A model generated the notes under the pieces. The model did no database searches. It was not told where the DNA came from and saw nothing but the letters and a program-made list of their open reading frames with translations. 39,080 nucleotides of DNA from Dietzia cinnamea NBRC 102147 (GTDB taxonomy: Bacteria > Actinomycetota > Actinomycetes > Mycobacteriales > Mycobacteriaceae). The number at the start of each line of letters is the position of its first letter. The stretch's first letter is position 1. Made by a program: the position numbers and the translations under genes. Shown here one piece after another: positions 16,724-24,830 of this stretch. The DNA lies in contig NZ_BCSW01000028.1 in assembly GCF_001571065.1 (NCBI RefSeq), forward strand, positions 1-39,080, read 5' to 3'.

Positions 16724-17788
16724 TCAGTCGAGGCGGAGGCCGGTGTCGGCGTCGAACGCGTGGACCTCGGCGTCAATGTGGCGCACCCGGATCGTCTCGC
16801 CGACGCTCGTGCCGTGGCCGCGGTCGAGCCGGATGGCGATGCGCTCGCCGTCGGCCGTGTGCCCGTAAGCGAACGCCTCGGCACCCAGCTCCTCCACCAG
16901 ATCGACCGTCAGCTCCAGCCCGGGTTCGCCGGCGCCGACCAGCCGCAGGGCCTCGGGGCGAGCGCCCAGGATGATGCGGTCGCGGCCGCCGAGGGAGGCG
17001 GGGACGGCGATCTCGGCGTCGCCGATGCGTGCCCGGCCGTCGGTGACCGGGACCTCGATGAGGTTCATGGCGGGCGTGCCGATGAAGCCGGCGACGAACG
17101 CGTTGACGGGCCGGTCGTACAGTTCTCGGGGCGAGGCGACCTGCTGCAGGATGCCCTTGTCGAGCACGGCCACGCGGGTCCCCATGGTCATGGCCTCGAC
17201 CTGGTCGTGCGTGACGTACACGGTGGTCACGCCGAGCCGACGCTGCAGCCCGGCGATCTCCCCGCGGGTCGACACGCGCAGTTTGGCGTCGAGGTTGGAC
17301 AGGGGTTCGTCCATGCAGAAGACCTTGGGGCGGCGCACGATCGCCCGGCCCATGGCCACGCGCTGCCGCTGGCCGCCCGACAGCTGGGACGGCTTGCGGT
17401 CGAGCAGGTCCTCGAGCTGGAGGATCCGGGCGGCCTCCTCCACCTGCCGGCGGGTGTCGGTCTTGTTGACGCCGGCGTTGCGCAGGGCGAAGCCCATGTT
17501 CTGCGCGACGGTCATGCTGGGGTAGAGCGCGTAGTTCTGGAACACCATGGCCACGTCGCGGTCGCGGGGGGCGACGCCGGTCATGTCCCGGTCGTCGATG
17601 AGGACGCGGCCCTCGTCGATCGGCTCCAGCCCTGCGAGCATCCGCAGGCTCGTGGATTTACCGCAGCCGGACGGGCCGACGAGCACGAGGAACTCCCCGT
17701 CGGTGACCTCGAGGTCGAGGGCGTCGACGGCCGGGGCCGACTTCTTGTCGAAGCGGCGGGTCGCGTGGTCGAAGCGGACGGTGGCCAT
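16724..17788 (-). CDS. ugpC: ABC importer ATPase, UgpC/MalK type
   Basis: A 354-residue ATPase for carbohydrate or glycerophosphodiester import. It shows Walker A GPSGCGKST (residues 38-46), Q-loop VFQNYALYP, signature LSGGQRQRV, Walker B VFCMDEPLSNLDA and the H-loop YVTHDQVEAMT. A C-terminal MalK-type regulatory (OB/TOBE) domain with ILGARPEALRL follows. The start is ATG 17788; longer readings run through the ugpB gap. It is the last gene of a ugpA-ugpE-ugpB-ugpC order identical to M. tuberculosis Rv2835c-Rv2832c. A strong hairpin separates it from ugpB and may lower its expression. Confidence 0.9.
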   Translation of the reverse strand: MATVRFDHATRRFDKKSAPAVDALDLEVTDGEFLVLVGPSGCGKSTSLRMLAGLEPIDEGRVLIDDRDMTGVAPRDRDVAMVFQNYALYPSMTVAQNMGFALRNAGVNKTDTRRQVEEAARILQLEDLLDRKPSQLSGGQRQRVAMGRAIVRRPKVFCMDEPLSNLDAKLRVSTRGEIAGLQRRLGVTTVYVTHDQVEAMTMGTRVAVLDKGILQQVASPRELYDRPVNAFVAGFIGTPAMNLIEVPVTDGRARIGDAEIAVPASLGGRDRIILGARPEALRLVGAGEPGLELTVDLVEELGAEAFAYGHTADGERIAIRLDRGHGTSVGETIRVRHIDAEVHAFDADTGLRLD

Positions 17789-17853
17789 CGGGCGCGGATG
17801 CTCCTCGGGGAGAACGGACAGGGAAAGCAGCGGCAGGGAGAGAAGGGGCCGGA

Positions 17854-17881
17854 CCGGCCGCCGGGTCGAACCGGCGGCCGG
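17854..17881 (-). terminator. Intra-operon hairpin between ugpB and ugpC
   Basis: CCGGCCGCCGG and CCGGCGGCCGG (17854-17864 and 17871-17881) form a perfect 11-pair stem with a six-base loop, right after the ugpB stop. There is no T run. It probably protects the ugpB 3' end or attenuates read-through, giving more binding protein than ATPase, as seen in other importer operons. Confidence 0.6.
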
Positions 17882-17891
17882 GAGGCCGGCG

Positions 17892-19223
17892 TCAGCCCTC
17901 GAGCTTGGGCAGGATCTGCGAGTCGATGATCTGCGCGGTCTCGTCCTGGACCTGCTGCATGGCCTGGCGGACGTCGGCGCCGCCGAGCACACGGTCGAAC
18001 GCGCCGCCGATGCGCCGGCCGCCGTTGGGGACCAGCACGCGGGCGTTGTCCTGCGGGCGTGTATGGGCGAGCTGGTCGATCGCGGTGGCGGCCTGCGGGG
18101 TCTCGGCGAGGTAGTCCTTGATCTCCTGCGCCTCGCGCGCGGACTTCCGGACGGGCATGTAGCCGGTGCCCTGCGAGAACTTGGCCGTCGACTGGGTGTT
18201 GGTGAGGAAGTCGATGAACTTCATGGCGTTGAGCTTGCGCTCGTCCGAGATCCCGGCCGGGATCGCGACGCCGGCGCCGCCGGTGGGGCAGGAGTTCTTC
18301 TCCGCCGCGCCGGGCAGGAAGGCGGTGCCGAACTCGAACGCGGCGTTGGTCTTGGCCGAGGCCAGTGAGCCGGTCGAGGCCAGGGCGCAGGCGGCCAGGC
18401 CCGAGCCGAACTCGACGATCGAGTCGGCGGAGACCACCAGGAAACCGTCGTCGTTGAGCTGCTTGACGTACTCGACACCGCGGATCGTGTTGTCCTCGGT
18501 GAAAGTCGGGGTCCACTCGCGCGAGAAGGCGCCGTCGAAGTCCCAGATGATGTTCTGGCCGGTCCAGTCGATGTAGTTGGAGCCGTCGTACATGGCGATC
18601 GCGTGCTTGCCCTCGCCGATCGCGTCCTGGATGCGCGGCGCCCACTCGGCGAACTCGGTCCAGTTCTCGGGCCCACGGTCGGGCAGTCCGGCCGCCTGCC
18701 AGACCTCCTTGTTGTAGTAGAACAGCGGCGTGGACCGGGCGAAGGGCACGCCGTAGTTCTCGCCCTCGAGGACGTAGTCGCCCAGCAGGGCGTCGACGAA
18801 GTCGCCGGTGTCCACGCCGGCCTCGCTGAACAGCCCGCCGAGAGGGGCGATCTGGTCGTTGAGCGCGAAGTTGAACCAGGTCACGTCGGAGACCACAACG
18901 ACGTCGGGCAGCTCGCCGCCGGTCAGGGCCGCGTTGAACTTCTGGGCGACCTCCTCGTAGTTCTTGCCGCCGTCGACGAGGTTGACCTTGAGATCGGGGT
19001 TCTCGGACTCGAACGCGGCGATGATCTCCTGCTCGAGCTCCTTGGAGCTGCCCGGGTGGTTGGACCAGAAGGTGATGGTGCCGCTGTCGCCGCCGCCGGA
19101 GCCCGCGGCACCGCCGTTGCCGGAGTCGGAGTCGGACCCCGTCCCGGCGCACGCGGAGAGGGTGGTGGCTGCGGTGGCGGCGCCGATCACGCCGAGGAAG
19201 CCGCGGCGGTTGAGGAGAGTCAT
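17892..19223 (-). CDS. ugpB: Substrate-binding lipoprotein, UgpB-like
   Basis: A 443-residue family 1 extracellular solute-binding protein. The N-terminus combines a twin-arginine motif (NRRGFLG) with a lipobox (LSAC), so it is probably exported folded by Tat and then lipidated at Cys. A Gly/Ser linker and the binding fold follow. GVPFARSTPLFYYNKEVW is typical of UgpB, and NARVLVPNGGRRI near the C-terminus supports it. UgpB proteins bind glycerol-3-phosphate or glycerophosphocholine; the ligand here is inferred. A ribosome-binding site AAAGGA lies upstream of ATG 19223. Confidence 0.87.
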   Translation of the reverse strand: MTLLNRRGFLGVIGAATAATTLSACAGTGSDSDSGNGGAAGSGGGDSGTITFWSNHPGSSKELEQEIIAAFESENPDLKVNLVDGGKNYEEVAQKFNAALTGGELPDVVVVSDVTWFNFALNDQIAPLGGLFSEAGVDTGDFVDALLGDYVLEGENYGVPFARSTPLFYYNKEVWQAAGLPDRGPENWTEFAEWAPRIQDAIGEGKHAIAMYDGSNYIDWTGQNIIWDFDGAFSREWTPTFTEDNTIRGVEYVKQLNDDGFLVVSADSIVEFGSGLAACALASTGSLASAKTNAAFEFGTAFLPGAAEKNSCPTGGAGVAIPAGISDERKLNAMKFIDFLTNTQSTAKFSQGTGYMPVRKSAREAQEIKDYLAETPQAATAIDQLAHTRPQDNARVLVPNGGRRIGGAFDRVLGGADVRQAMQQVQDETAQIIDSQILPKLEG

Positions 19224-19297
19224 GTCTGTGGGTCCTTTCGGGTTGTACTGCCGGCCGTGTGCGGGTCGCGGCGGGTTCGAGGAGGGGTGTCGGCGGG

Positions 19298-20140
19298 TCA
19301 GCCCTTCACCGCGCCGGAGGTGAGGCCCTTGATCATGTGGCGCTGCAGGATCAGGAAGACGATGAGGATCGGGGTGATGGTGAGGACGGTGGCGGCCATG
19401 ACCATCGGCCAGTCGGTGAACCCTCCGTCGGTGTTGACCAGCCGCGCGAGCCCGACCTGCAGGGGCGCGACGGTGTCGTCGGAGGCGATGAGGAACGGCC
19501 AGAGGTACTCGTTCCACTCGTTGACCACGGTGATCAGGGCGAACGCGACCAGCGTCGGCCAGCTCATGGGGAGGACCACACGGAACAGGAGCTTGAGGTG
19601 CCCGCAGCCGTCCATCCGCGCCGCCTCGATGATCTCGAACGGCAGCGTGAGGAAGTGGTTGCGCATGAGGAAGGTGCCGAAGGCGACACCGGCCAGCGGG
19701 ATGATGATGCCCTGGAAGGTGTTGATCCAGCCGAGCTGCGCGATGAACGCGTAGTTGGAGATGACGGTGATCTGGTTGGGCACCATCAGCGCCGCGAGGA
19801 CCAGCATGAACAGCAGCCCGCGGCCGGGGAACCGGAGGAACACGAACGCGTACGCGCTGATGACGCCGAGGGTGATCTTGACCGCCGCCAGGACGCCGGT
19901 GATGACGAGCGAGTTGGTGAAGTACTGCAGGAACGGCACGTCGGCCAGGACCTGCGGGTACGAGTCGGTGGTGATGGGGTCCGGCCACCACACGGGCGGC
20001 TGGATGTACACCTGGTTGTCCGGCTTGAGCGAGGTGATGACCACCCAGTACAGCGGCAGCCCGATGATCAGCAGGACGAGGACCATCACCGCGTAGCCGG
20101 CGACCTTGGCAGTCCGGGAGCCACCCTGGATCGTGTTCAT
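19298..20140 (-). CDS. ugpE: ABC importer permease, UgpE-like
   Basis: A 280-residue inner-membrane permease with six predicted helices. Its cytoplasmic EAA loop, EIIEAARMDGCGHLKLLFRVVLP, docks with the ATPase. WNEYLWPFLI and the C-terminal QRHMIKGLTSGAVKG end are typical of MalG/UgpE proteins. ATG 20140 overlaps the ugpA stop by four bases (ATGA), so the two permeases are co-translated and form the heterodimeric channel. A 74-base gap separates it from ugpB. Confidence 0.9.
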   Translation of the reverse strand: MNTIQGGSRTAKVAGYAVMVLVLLIIGLPLYWVVITSLKPDNQVYIQPPVWWPDPITTDSYPQVLADVPFLQYFTNSLVITGVLAAVKITLGVISAYAFVFLRFPGRGLLFMLVLAALMVPNQITVISNYAFIAQLGWINTFQGIIIPLAGVAFGTFLMRNHFLTLPFEIIEAARMDGCGHLKLLFRVVLPMSWPTLVAFALITVVNEWNEYLWPFLIASDDTVAPLQVGLARLVNTDGGFTDWPMVMAATVLTITPILIVFLILQRHMIKGLTSGAVKG

Positions 20141-21123
20141 CGCATGTTCCTGTCCATGACGCGGACCTGCAGGACGGTGATGACCAGGAGGATGAGGAAC
20201 ATGATGGTCGCGACGGTGGCACCGTAGCCGGCGCGGAAGTTCTGGAAAGTCTCCTGATAGACCTGGAACACCATGGTCGTGGTGGCGTTGCCCTGGGGGC
20301 CGCCGCGGGTCATCACGTAGATGATGTCGAACACCTGCAGGGAGTTGAGCATGACGGTGATCGACAGGAAGAACGTCGTGGGACGGAGCATCGGCAGGGT
20401 GACCCGTCGGAAGGTGGTCCAGCGGCTGGCGCCGTCGATCTCGGCGGCCTCGTAGAGTTCGGCCGGCTTGGCCTGCAGCGCGGCGAGGTAGATGACGAAC
20501 GAGTACCCGAGGTTCTTCCAGATGTAGGTGATGGTGATCATCGCCAGGGCCCAGTCGGGGTCCTGGTAGAAGTCCGGCACGGGCAGTCCGACCATGGTGA
20601 GCAGCGCGGAGACCATGCCGAACCGGGGGTCGAAGATGAACTGGAAGGCCACACCGATCGCCGCGCCCGCGATGACGAACGGCGCGAACACCGCCGACCG
20701 GACGAGTCCTCGGCCGACGAGTCGCTGGTCCAGCAGCAGCGCCAACGCCAGTCCGAGGACCATGGAGCCGACCACCGCGGAGATGGTGAACACGCCGGTG
20801 TTGCGCAGGATGAGCCAGCTGTCGTCGCGCCCGAACCACTCGACGTAGTTGTCGAACCCGATGAACGTGGAGGTGGGTGACGAGATGTTCCAGTGGAAGA
20901 AGCTCAGTCGGACGTTGTCGAGCAGCGGGCGGTAGGTGAACACACCCAGCAGCGCGAGGTTGGGCAGAACCAGCGCGAGGAACAGCGCCTTCTCCCGGAA
21001 CGCCCCACCGCCCGGCAGCGCCCCACCCGCGCGGAGACGGCGGCGGGCCCGGCCGCGGCCGTCGTCGCGGTCATCGGGTGCGGCCGCCGGGTTCTCGGCG
21101 ACCGGGGAGGTCGGTGTCTGCAC
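20137..21123 (-). CDS. ugpA: ABC importer permease, UgpA-like
   Basis: A 328-residue permease from GTG 21123, with GAGG nine bases upstream; a more distal ATG at 21207 gives a poor N-terminus. After about 45 hydrophilic residues come six helices and the EAA loop ELYEAAEIDGASRWTTFRRVTLP. FTYRPLLDNVRLSFFHW is typical of the MalF/UgpA group. It is the first gene of the operon. The promoter should lie in 21124-21273, where I see no convincing -35/-10 pair; GATAGACC there resembles one arm of the dyad at 9198-9217. Confidence 0.88.
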   Translation of the reverse strand: MQTPTSPVAENPAAAPDDRDDGRGRARRRLRAGGALPGGGAFREKALFLALVLPNLALLGVFTYRPLLDNVRLSFFHWNISSPTSTFIGFDNYVEWFGRDDSWLILRNTGVFTISAVVGSMVLGLALALLLDQRLVGRGLVRSAVFAPFVIAGAAIGVAFQFIFDPRFGMVSALLTMVGLPVPDFYQDPDWALAMITITYIWKNLGYSFVIYLAALQAKPAELYEAAEIDGASRWTTFRRVTLPMLRPTTFFLSITVMLNSLQVFDIIYVMTRGGPQGNATTTMVFQVYQETFQNFRAGYGATVATIMFLILLVITVLQVRVMDRNMR

Positions 21124-21273
21124 GGTGGGAAGCCTCGTCGTCGATGGTGAACGGACTTTGTCCAGACGATAGACCAGCGGTGACCTGGCGAGGTCGAAAC
21201 GGTACAAGTGTTGAAAAATGGGGTGGCCCAGCGGATTCCCGGGCAGCTGCGGCCGCCGCGGGATCGGCCGGGG

Positions 21274-22215
21274 TCAGTAGTTCCAGTCGCCCTGACCGTC
21301 GAAGGCGCCGAAGGGCCGGCCGGGGCCGTTCTTGACGATGAACGGGTCGCCGTTGCGGGTGGTGTCGTAGTACCAGCGGGCGTCCTCGGGGCTGACGTTG
21401 ATGCACCCGTGGGAGACGTTGCGGACACCCTGATCGGCGACCGACCAGGGGGCTGAGTGGATGTAGATGCCGTCGTAGCTGAGCCGGACGGCGTCGTTGA
21501 CGATCGAGTTGTAGCCGCCCTCCTCGATCCGTAGCCCGAACGTCTCGGAGTTCATGCGGACCTGCCGCCCGCGCTGGCCGGTGTAGTAGATGCCGTTGTA
21601 GGTGTCCCAGCCCGGGCGGCCGGCGGAGGCGCGCATGGTGCGGACGTGCTGGCCGTTGCGGGTGACGGTGACGAGCTTGGTGCGGTCGTCGAACTCGGCG
21701 ATCACGGCGTCGCCGGTGCGGAAGGACTGCTGACGCTTGCCGCCGGCCCACACGGTGACGGAGGTGTTGACGGGCCAGAACTGGTGGGGGCGCCAGCGGA
21801 CCTCCCGGTCGCCCACCCAGTAGAACTTGCCCGCCACCGGCGGTTCGGTGCGGATGCCGATGGTCGCCTCGGCGCGGGCACGGTCGGTGATGGGCCGGTC
21901 GAAGAAGAACATGACCGGCTGTGCGACGCCCACGACCTCGTTGGGGGTCGGGAAAACGTTGACGTCGCCGTACTCGGGGGCGGGCCGCGCCGGCCCGACG
22001 ACCGGGTAGGTCAGTACCGGTATCGCGGGCACACCCGGGATGACGGGGGTCGGCAGCGGGGCGTTCTCGAGCTGGGGGACGCCGGGCGGGCTCAGCGGCA
22101 TGACGGACTGGGCCTGCGCGGCGGGGGCGGCCCCGGTGGCAGCCGGGACGCCCAGGACGAGGGCGACCGCGGCGAGGATCGCGGCGGCTGCCGAGGAGCG
22201 GGGGTGTCGGGGCAT
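21274..22215 (-). CDS. L,D-transpeptidase (YkuD type), copy 1
   Basis: A 313-residue secreted enzyme that makes 3-3 cross-links in peptidoglycan or attaches proteins to it. A signal peptide (AAILAAVALVLGVPAATGAAPAAQA) is followed by a Pro-rich linker and an Ig-like domain (GVAQPVMFFFDRPI to WAGGKR). The catalytic domain ends in IHSAPWSVADQGVRNVSHGC, with Cys271 as nucleophile and the upstream His. A ribosome-binding site AGGAG precedes ATG 22215. There is no typical lipobox. It is tandem with a close paralogue upstream. Actinobacteria usually carry several such enzymes, and carbapenems target them. Confidence 0.93.
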   Translation of the reverse strand: MPRHPRSSAAAAILAAVALVLGVPAATGAAPAAQAQSVMPLSPPGVPQLENAPLPTPVIPGVPAIPVLTYPVVGPARPAPEYGDVNVFPTPNEVVGVAQPVMFFFDRPITDRARAEATIGIRTEPPVAGKFYWVGDREVRWRPHQFWPVNTSVTVWAGGKRQQSFRTGDAVIAEFDDRTKLVTVTRNGQHVRTMRASAGRPGWDTYNGIYYTGQRGRQVRMNSETFGLRIEEGGYNSIVNDAVRLSYDGIYIHSAPWSVADQGVRNVSHGCINVSPEDARWYYDTTRNGDPFIVKNGPGRPFGAFDGQGDWNY

Positions 22216-22301
22216 GAAGGGCTCCTGGGGACGGACGGGATTCTTCTTCGGTCTCGCTCAGACTTCTACAAGGAGATGTCGTGTGCCACAACCGAAGTGT
22301 T

Positions 22302-22330
22302 TCCCGGGGGTCCGTCCCGCGCCCCCGGGA
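22302..22330 (-). terminator. Terminator-like stem after L,D-transpeptidase copy 2
   Basis: TCCCGGGGG and CCCCCGGGA form a nine-pair stem with an 11-base loop, 10-38 bases past the stop of the upstream transpeptidase gene. No T run follows, as is usual for high-GC actinobacteria. It would make the two paralogues separate transcription units. Confidence 0.6.
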
Positions 22331-22339
22331 GCCCCGAGG

Positions 22340-23263
22340 TCAGTAGTTCCAGTCGCCCTGTCCGTCGAAGGCACCGAACTGCCTGCCGGGGCCGTTCACC
22401 ACGATGAACGGGTCGCCGTTGCCGGTGTTGTCGTAGTACCAGGCCGCGTCCTCGGGGCTGACGTTGATGCACCCGTGGGAGACGTTCCGGACGCCCTGGT
22501 CGGCGACCGACCACGGTGCGGAGTGGATGAAGATGCCGTCGTAGCTGAGTCGCACGCCGTTCTCGACGGTCGTGTCGTAGCCGCCGGCGTCCATCGCCAG
22601 TCCCCAGGTGGAGGAGTCCATGCGTACCTGGCGGTCGCGCCAGCCGTTGTAGTAGATCCCGTTGTGGGTGGGGAAGGCGTCGCGGCCGGCGGAGGCGCGC
22701 ATGGTGCGGATGACCTCGCCGTTCCGGGTGACGGTGACGAGGTGGGTGTTGTCGTCGTAGGTGGAGACGATCGCGTCGCCGGTGCGGAAGGCGTGCTCGC
22801 GTCCGCCCGCCCACACGGTGACGGAGGTGTGGGCCGGCCAGAACTCGTGCGGGCGCCAGCGCAGTTCGGTGTCGCTCACCCAGTAGAACTTGCCGCCGAC
22901 CGCGGGGGCGGTCCGGATCGCCACGGAGGCCTCGGCGCGGGCGCGGTCGGTGACGGGGCCGTCGAAGTGGATCATCACCGGCTGTGCGACGCCGACCGTC
23001 TCGCCCGGGGTGGGGTAGACGGAGGCGACGCCGACCTCGGCGGCGGCGCGCGCCTGTGCGGGGACGGGGATCGTGAGGATCCCGGTCGAGCCGGGCATCG
23101 GGGGAGTGGGGACCGGGGCGGATTCGGAGCCGAACGCGCCGACCGATCCGGTGGATCCGGTGTAGCCGGCGAGTGACTGCGCGGAGGCGGCGGGGGAGAG
23201 GCCGACGACGACGAGGCCTGCCGTGGCCAGAAGTGGGGCGATGATCCGGGGTCGGCGCGACAT
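22340..23263 (-). CDS. L,D-transpeptidase (YkuD type), copy 2
   Basis: A 307-residue paralogue of the next gene, with the same layout: signal peptide (IIAPLLATAGLVVVGLSPAASAQS), Ig-like domain (GVAQPVMIHFDGPV), and a catalytic domain with His and Cys265 in the same IHSAPWSVADQGVRNVSHGC motif. The final ~70 residues of both proteins are almost identical. ATG 23263 is preferred, with GAGGAG seven bases upstream. A TATTGT hexamer at 23370-23375 on this strand could be its -10. Differences lie mainly in the N-terminal linker, suggesting similar chemistry with different reach. Confidence 0.93.
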   Translation of the reverse strand: MSRRPRIIAPLLATAGLVVVGLSPAASAQSLAGYTGSTGSVGAFGSESAPVPTPPMPGSTGILTIPVPAQARAAAEVGVASVYPTPGETVGVAQPVMIHFDGPVTDRARAEASVAIRTAPAVGGKFYWVSDTELRWRPHEFWPAHTSVTVWAGGREHAFRTGDAIVSTYDDNTHLVTVTRNGEVIRTMRASAGRDAFPTHNGIYYNGWRDRQVRMDSSTWGLAMDAGGYDTTVENGVRLSYDGIFIHSAPWSVADQGVRNVSHGCINVSPEDAAWYYDNTGNGDPFIVVNGPGRQFGAFDGQGDWNY

Positions 23264-23572
23264 CGGTCTCCTCGGTGCGGCGCCGCGATGAGGCGGCGGG
23301 GCGGGGCGACGCGGGCGCACGGGCGGGCCGGAGCGGTTAGTCCCATGCGCCACATCAGTAACAGGAGCAACAATACCCTCGCCTCGTCCCGCCTGTACAT
23401 CCCGTGGGGCGCAGGGCGTCCCGGGCCGCCGCGGACCCGCGGGCGCGACTCGCGGACCCACGACGCGCAACCGTCCCAACGTTCGTTGGTAACGGGGATC
23501 GGAGAACCGCTGGTAGGCACGCCGCGGGTCGTTATTGACCGTAAGTCAGCTACAGAACTCCTGCTCATGGGG

Positions 23573-23601
23573 TTGATGTGGTCTCGGATGCAACATATGG
23601 T
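23573..23601 (+). promoter_or_regulatory. Promoter of the RNA candidate
   Basis: TTGATG (23573-23578), a 17-base spacer and TATGGT (23596-23601) give a good housekeeping-type promoter within a locally AT-richer stretch. It points into the structured region, with transcription expected to start near 23608. The rest of 23264-23572 shows nothing I can name beyond the leader of the transpeptidase on the other strand. Confidence 0.55.
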
Positions 23602-23607
23602 CGACGC

Positions 23608-23811
23608 AGTCACCGCCTGAGGGGTCGGTGGCGAGAGTGAAGTGGTTGCTGAGGGGCTGCGACTTCACACTTCAAAAGGGGCCGGTCGTGAGACCGGGGC
23701 ACCTGGGGGGTGCCACCCGCAGCCGTGTAAGGCAGCGAGGAAGGCCGGATCGTGCTCGATCCGCCGGATAGAGGAACGGCGTCGGATGCTGAGGGGCTCC
23801 GGCGCCGTTCC
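23608..23811 (+). ncRNA. Candidate structured RNA, partly cobalamin-riboswitch-like
   Basis: Five stems follow one another: 23637-23643/23662-23668 (7 pairs); 23682-23687/23692-23697 (6 pairs, GUGA tetraloop); 23698-23703/23709-23714 (6 pairs); 23747-23752/23757-23762 (6 pairs, tgct loop); and 23773-23786/23798-23811 (14 pairs). The run CAAAAGGGGCCGGT, the hairpin ending ACCGG, then CCCGCAGCCGTGTAAG and GAGGAAGGCCGG, resembles the conserved core of cobalamin riboswitches (AAAGGGAA, GGTG...CC, CCGCAxCxGT, GGGAAGG). However, the final AGCCAGGAGACC box is not clear. The first and last loops both contain GCTGAGGGGCT. No gene follows on this strand. The identity is uncertain; a structured transcript is better supported than the ligand. 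Confidence 0.45.
23773..23811 (+). terminator. Terminator-like stem ending the RNA candidate
   Basis: A 14-pair stem (one T-G wobble) with an 11-base loop, followed by a short pyrimidine-rich CCGTCTGT. It is the strongest hairpin of the region and lies between the RNA and the convergent lipoprotein gene, so it can serve either strand. Three copies of TCGGCGGGCC follow at 23830, 23841 and 23857. Confidence 0.55.
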
Positions 23812-23879
23812 CGTCTGTGCCGACAGGCTTCGGCGGGCCCTCGGCGGGCCCAGTCTTCGGCGGGCCGTGTCGCCGGCTG

Positions 23880-24830
23880 TCAGGCGAGTATGCGCTGCGC
23901 CACCCGGTGGAGTCCGCTCAGCGCTGACGCCTCGGCGTCGGGCGACCGCGGGGTCTCCGGCTTGAGCAGGGTGATGTGCCACAGCTCGTCGCCGGACACC
24001 AGGATCGTGTGCACCTCGACTCCGCCGCCGGTCGGCGCCGCCACGCAGTCGATGTAGGCCGTGGCCAGGTCCGGTCGGACGGGCGCGGGCGCCCCGGGGG
24101 CCGCCGGCGCCGCGTCCTGGATCGCCGCGGCGTCGCTCCCGCGCACCTCGGAGCAGGCGTAGCGCACCCCGAGGAGCGTGGCCTGCTCGGCGAGGGCCGC
24201 CTCCGCCCCGGCGCGCGGCGTGACGACGCCGGCGGCGAACGTGTCGGGGACGATCCCGGGGTCGAACGCCGGCGCGGTCGGCGAGGTGGTCACCGCCGCG
24301 GACGTGGTCTGCTCGGCCCCGGCCCCGGCCCCGGCCCCGGCCCCGGTCTCATCCTCGGCCTCGGTCGTCTCCGTGTCCTCCGTGGCGGTGACGGTGGTCT
24401 CGACCCCGTCCGCCCCGGTGACGGTGGTCTCGGTGCCGGTGGTCCCGGTTCCGGTCGCGGCGGCGGAGCGCTCGGCCTCGAGTCGCTCGGGCGAGCCCGG
24501 ACCGCCGTAGGTGCACAGTAGGCCGAGGTCGCCGGAGCCGGTGGGGTCGACCTCCGGCATGTCCGCGCGGGTGAGCTGGATGATCTCCTCGGTGGTCAGG
24601 TCCAGCAGTTCGCAGGCGTTGAGCCGCTCGTCGGGTGCGGGTCGGCCCTCGACCATCGCGGCCGCGATGTCGTGTCGGGGATTCGGCGTCAATCGTGGCG
24701 GGCCGGAATCGCCCGCGTCGGGGCCGGCCGTGCACCCGGCGACCGCGGCGACGGCGGCGATCGCCGCGAGGGTGCTGGATCCGCGAGCGAGACGACGACC
24801 GCGCGCCGGTCGGGGTCCCTGGGATCGCAT
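23880..24830 (-). CDS. DUF3558-like lipoprotein
   Basis: A 316-residue secreted lipoprotein: a Tat- or Sec-type N-terminus, a hydrophobic stretch and a lipobox ending VAGC. The N-terminal half carries NACELLDLTTEEII and a paired Cys (LLCTYGGPG), as in the DUF3558 family of mycolata. A 70-residue Thr/Glu/Ala-rich insertion, including (GA)n coded by a CCCCGG hexamer array near 24314-24346, separates it from the second half (GVRYACSEVRG, AYIDCVAA), which restores the Cys pair. TAGGAT lies six bases before ATG 24830, suggesting leaderless expression. Function is unknown; surface exposure is likely. Confidence 0.75.
   Translation of the reverse strand: MRSQGPRPARGRRLARGSSTLAAIAAVAAVAGCTAGPDAGDSGPPRLTPNPRHDIAAAMVEGRPAPDERLNACELLDLTTEEIIQLTRADMPEVDPTGSGDLGLLCTYGGPGSPERLEAERSAAATGTGTTGTETTVTGADGVETTVTATEDTETTEAEDETGAGAGAGAGAEQTTSAAVTTSPTAPAFDPGIVPDTFAAGVVTPRAGAEAALAEQATLLGVRYACSEVRGSDAAAIQDAAPAAPGAPAPVRPDLATAYIDCVAAPTGGGVEVHTILVSGDELWHITLLKPETPRSPDAEASALSGLHRVAQRILA

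Noticed and set aside
23608-23811. tmRNA, SRP RNA, RNase P RNA, 6C RNA or c-di-AMP riboswitch
   Set aside because: The defining conserved segments of each are not seen; only the cobalamin core gives partial agreement.
23665-23982. 105-aa minus-strand frame through the RNA region
   Set aside because: Arg/Pro-rich, no ribosome-binding site, overlaps the end of the lipoprotein gene and crosses strong stems; a degraded gene cannot be fully excluded.
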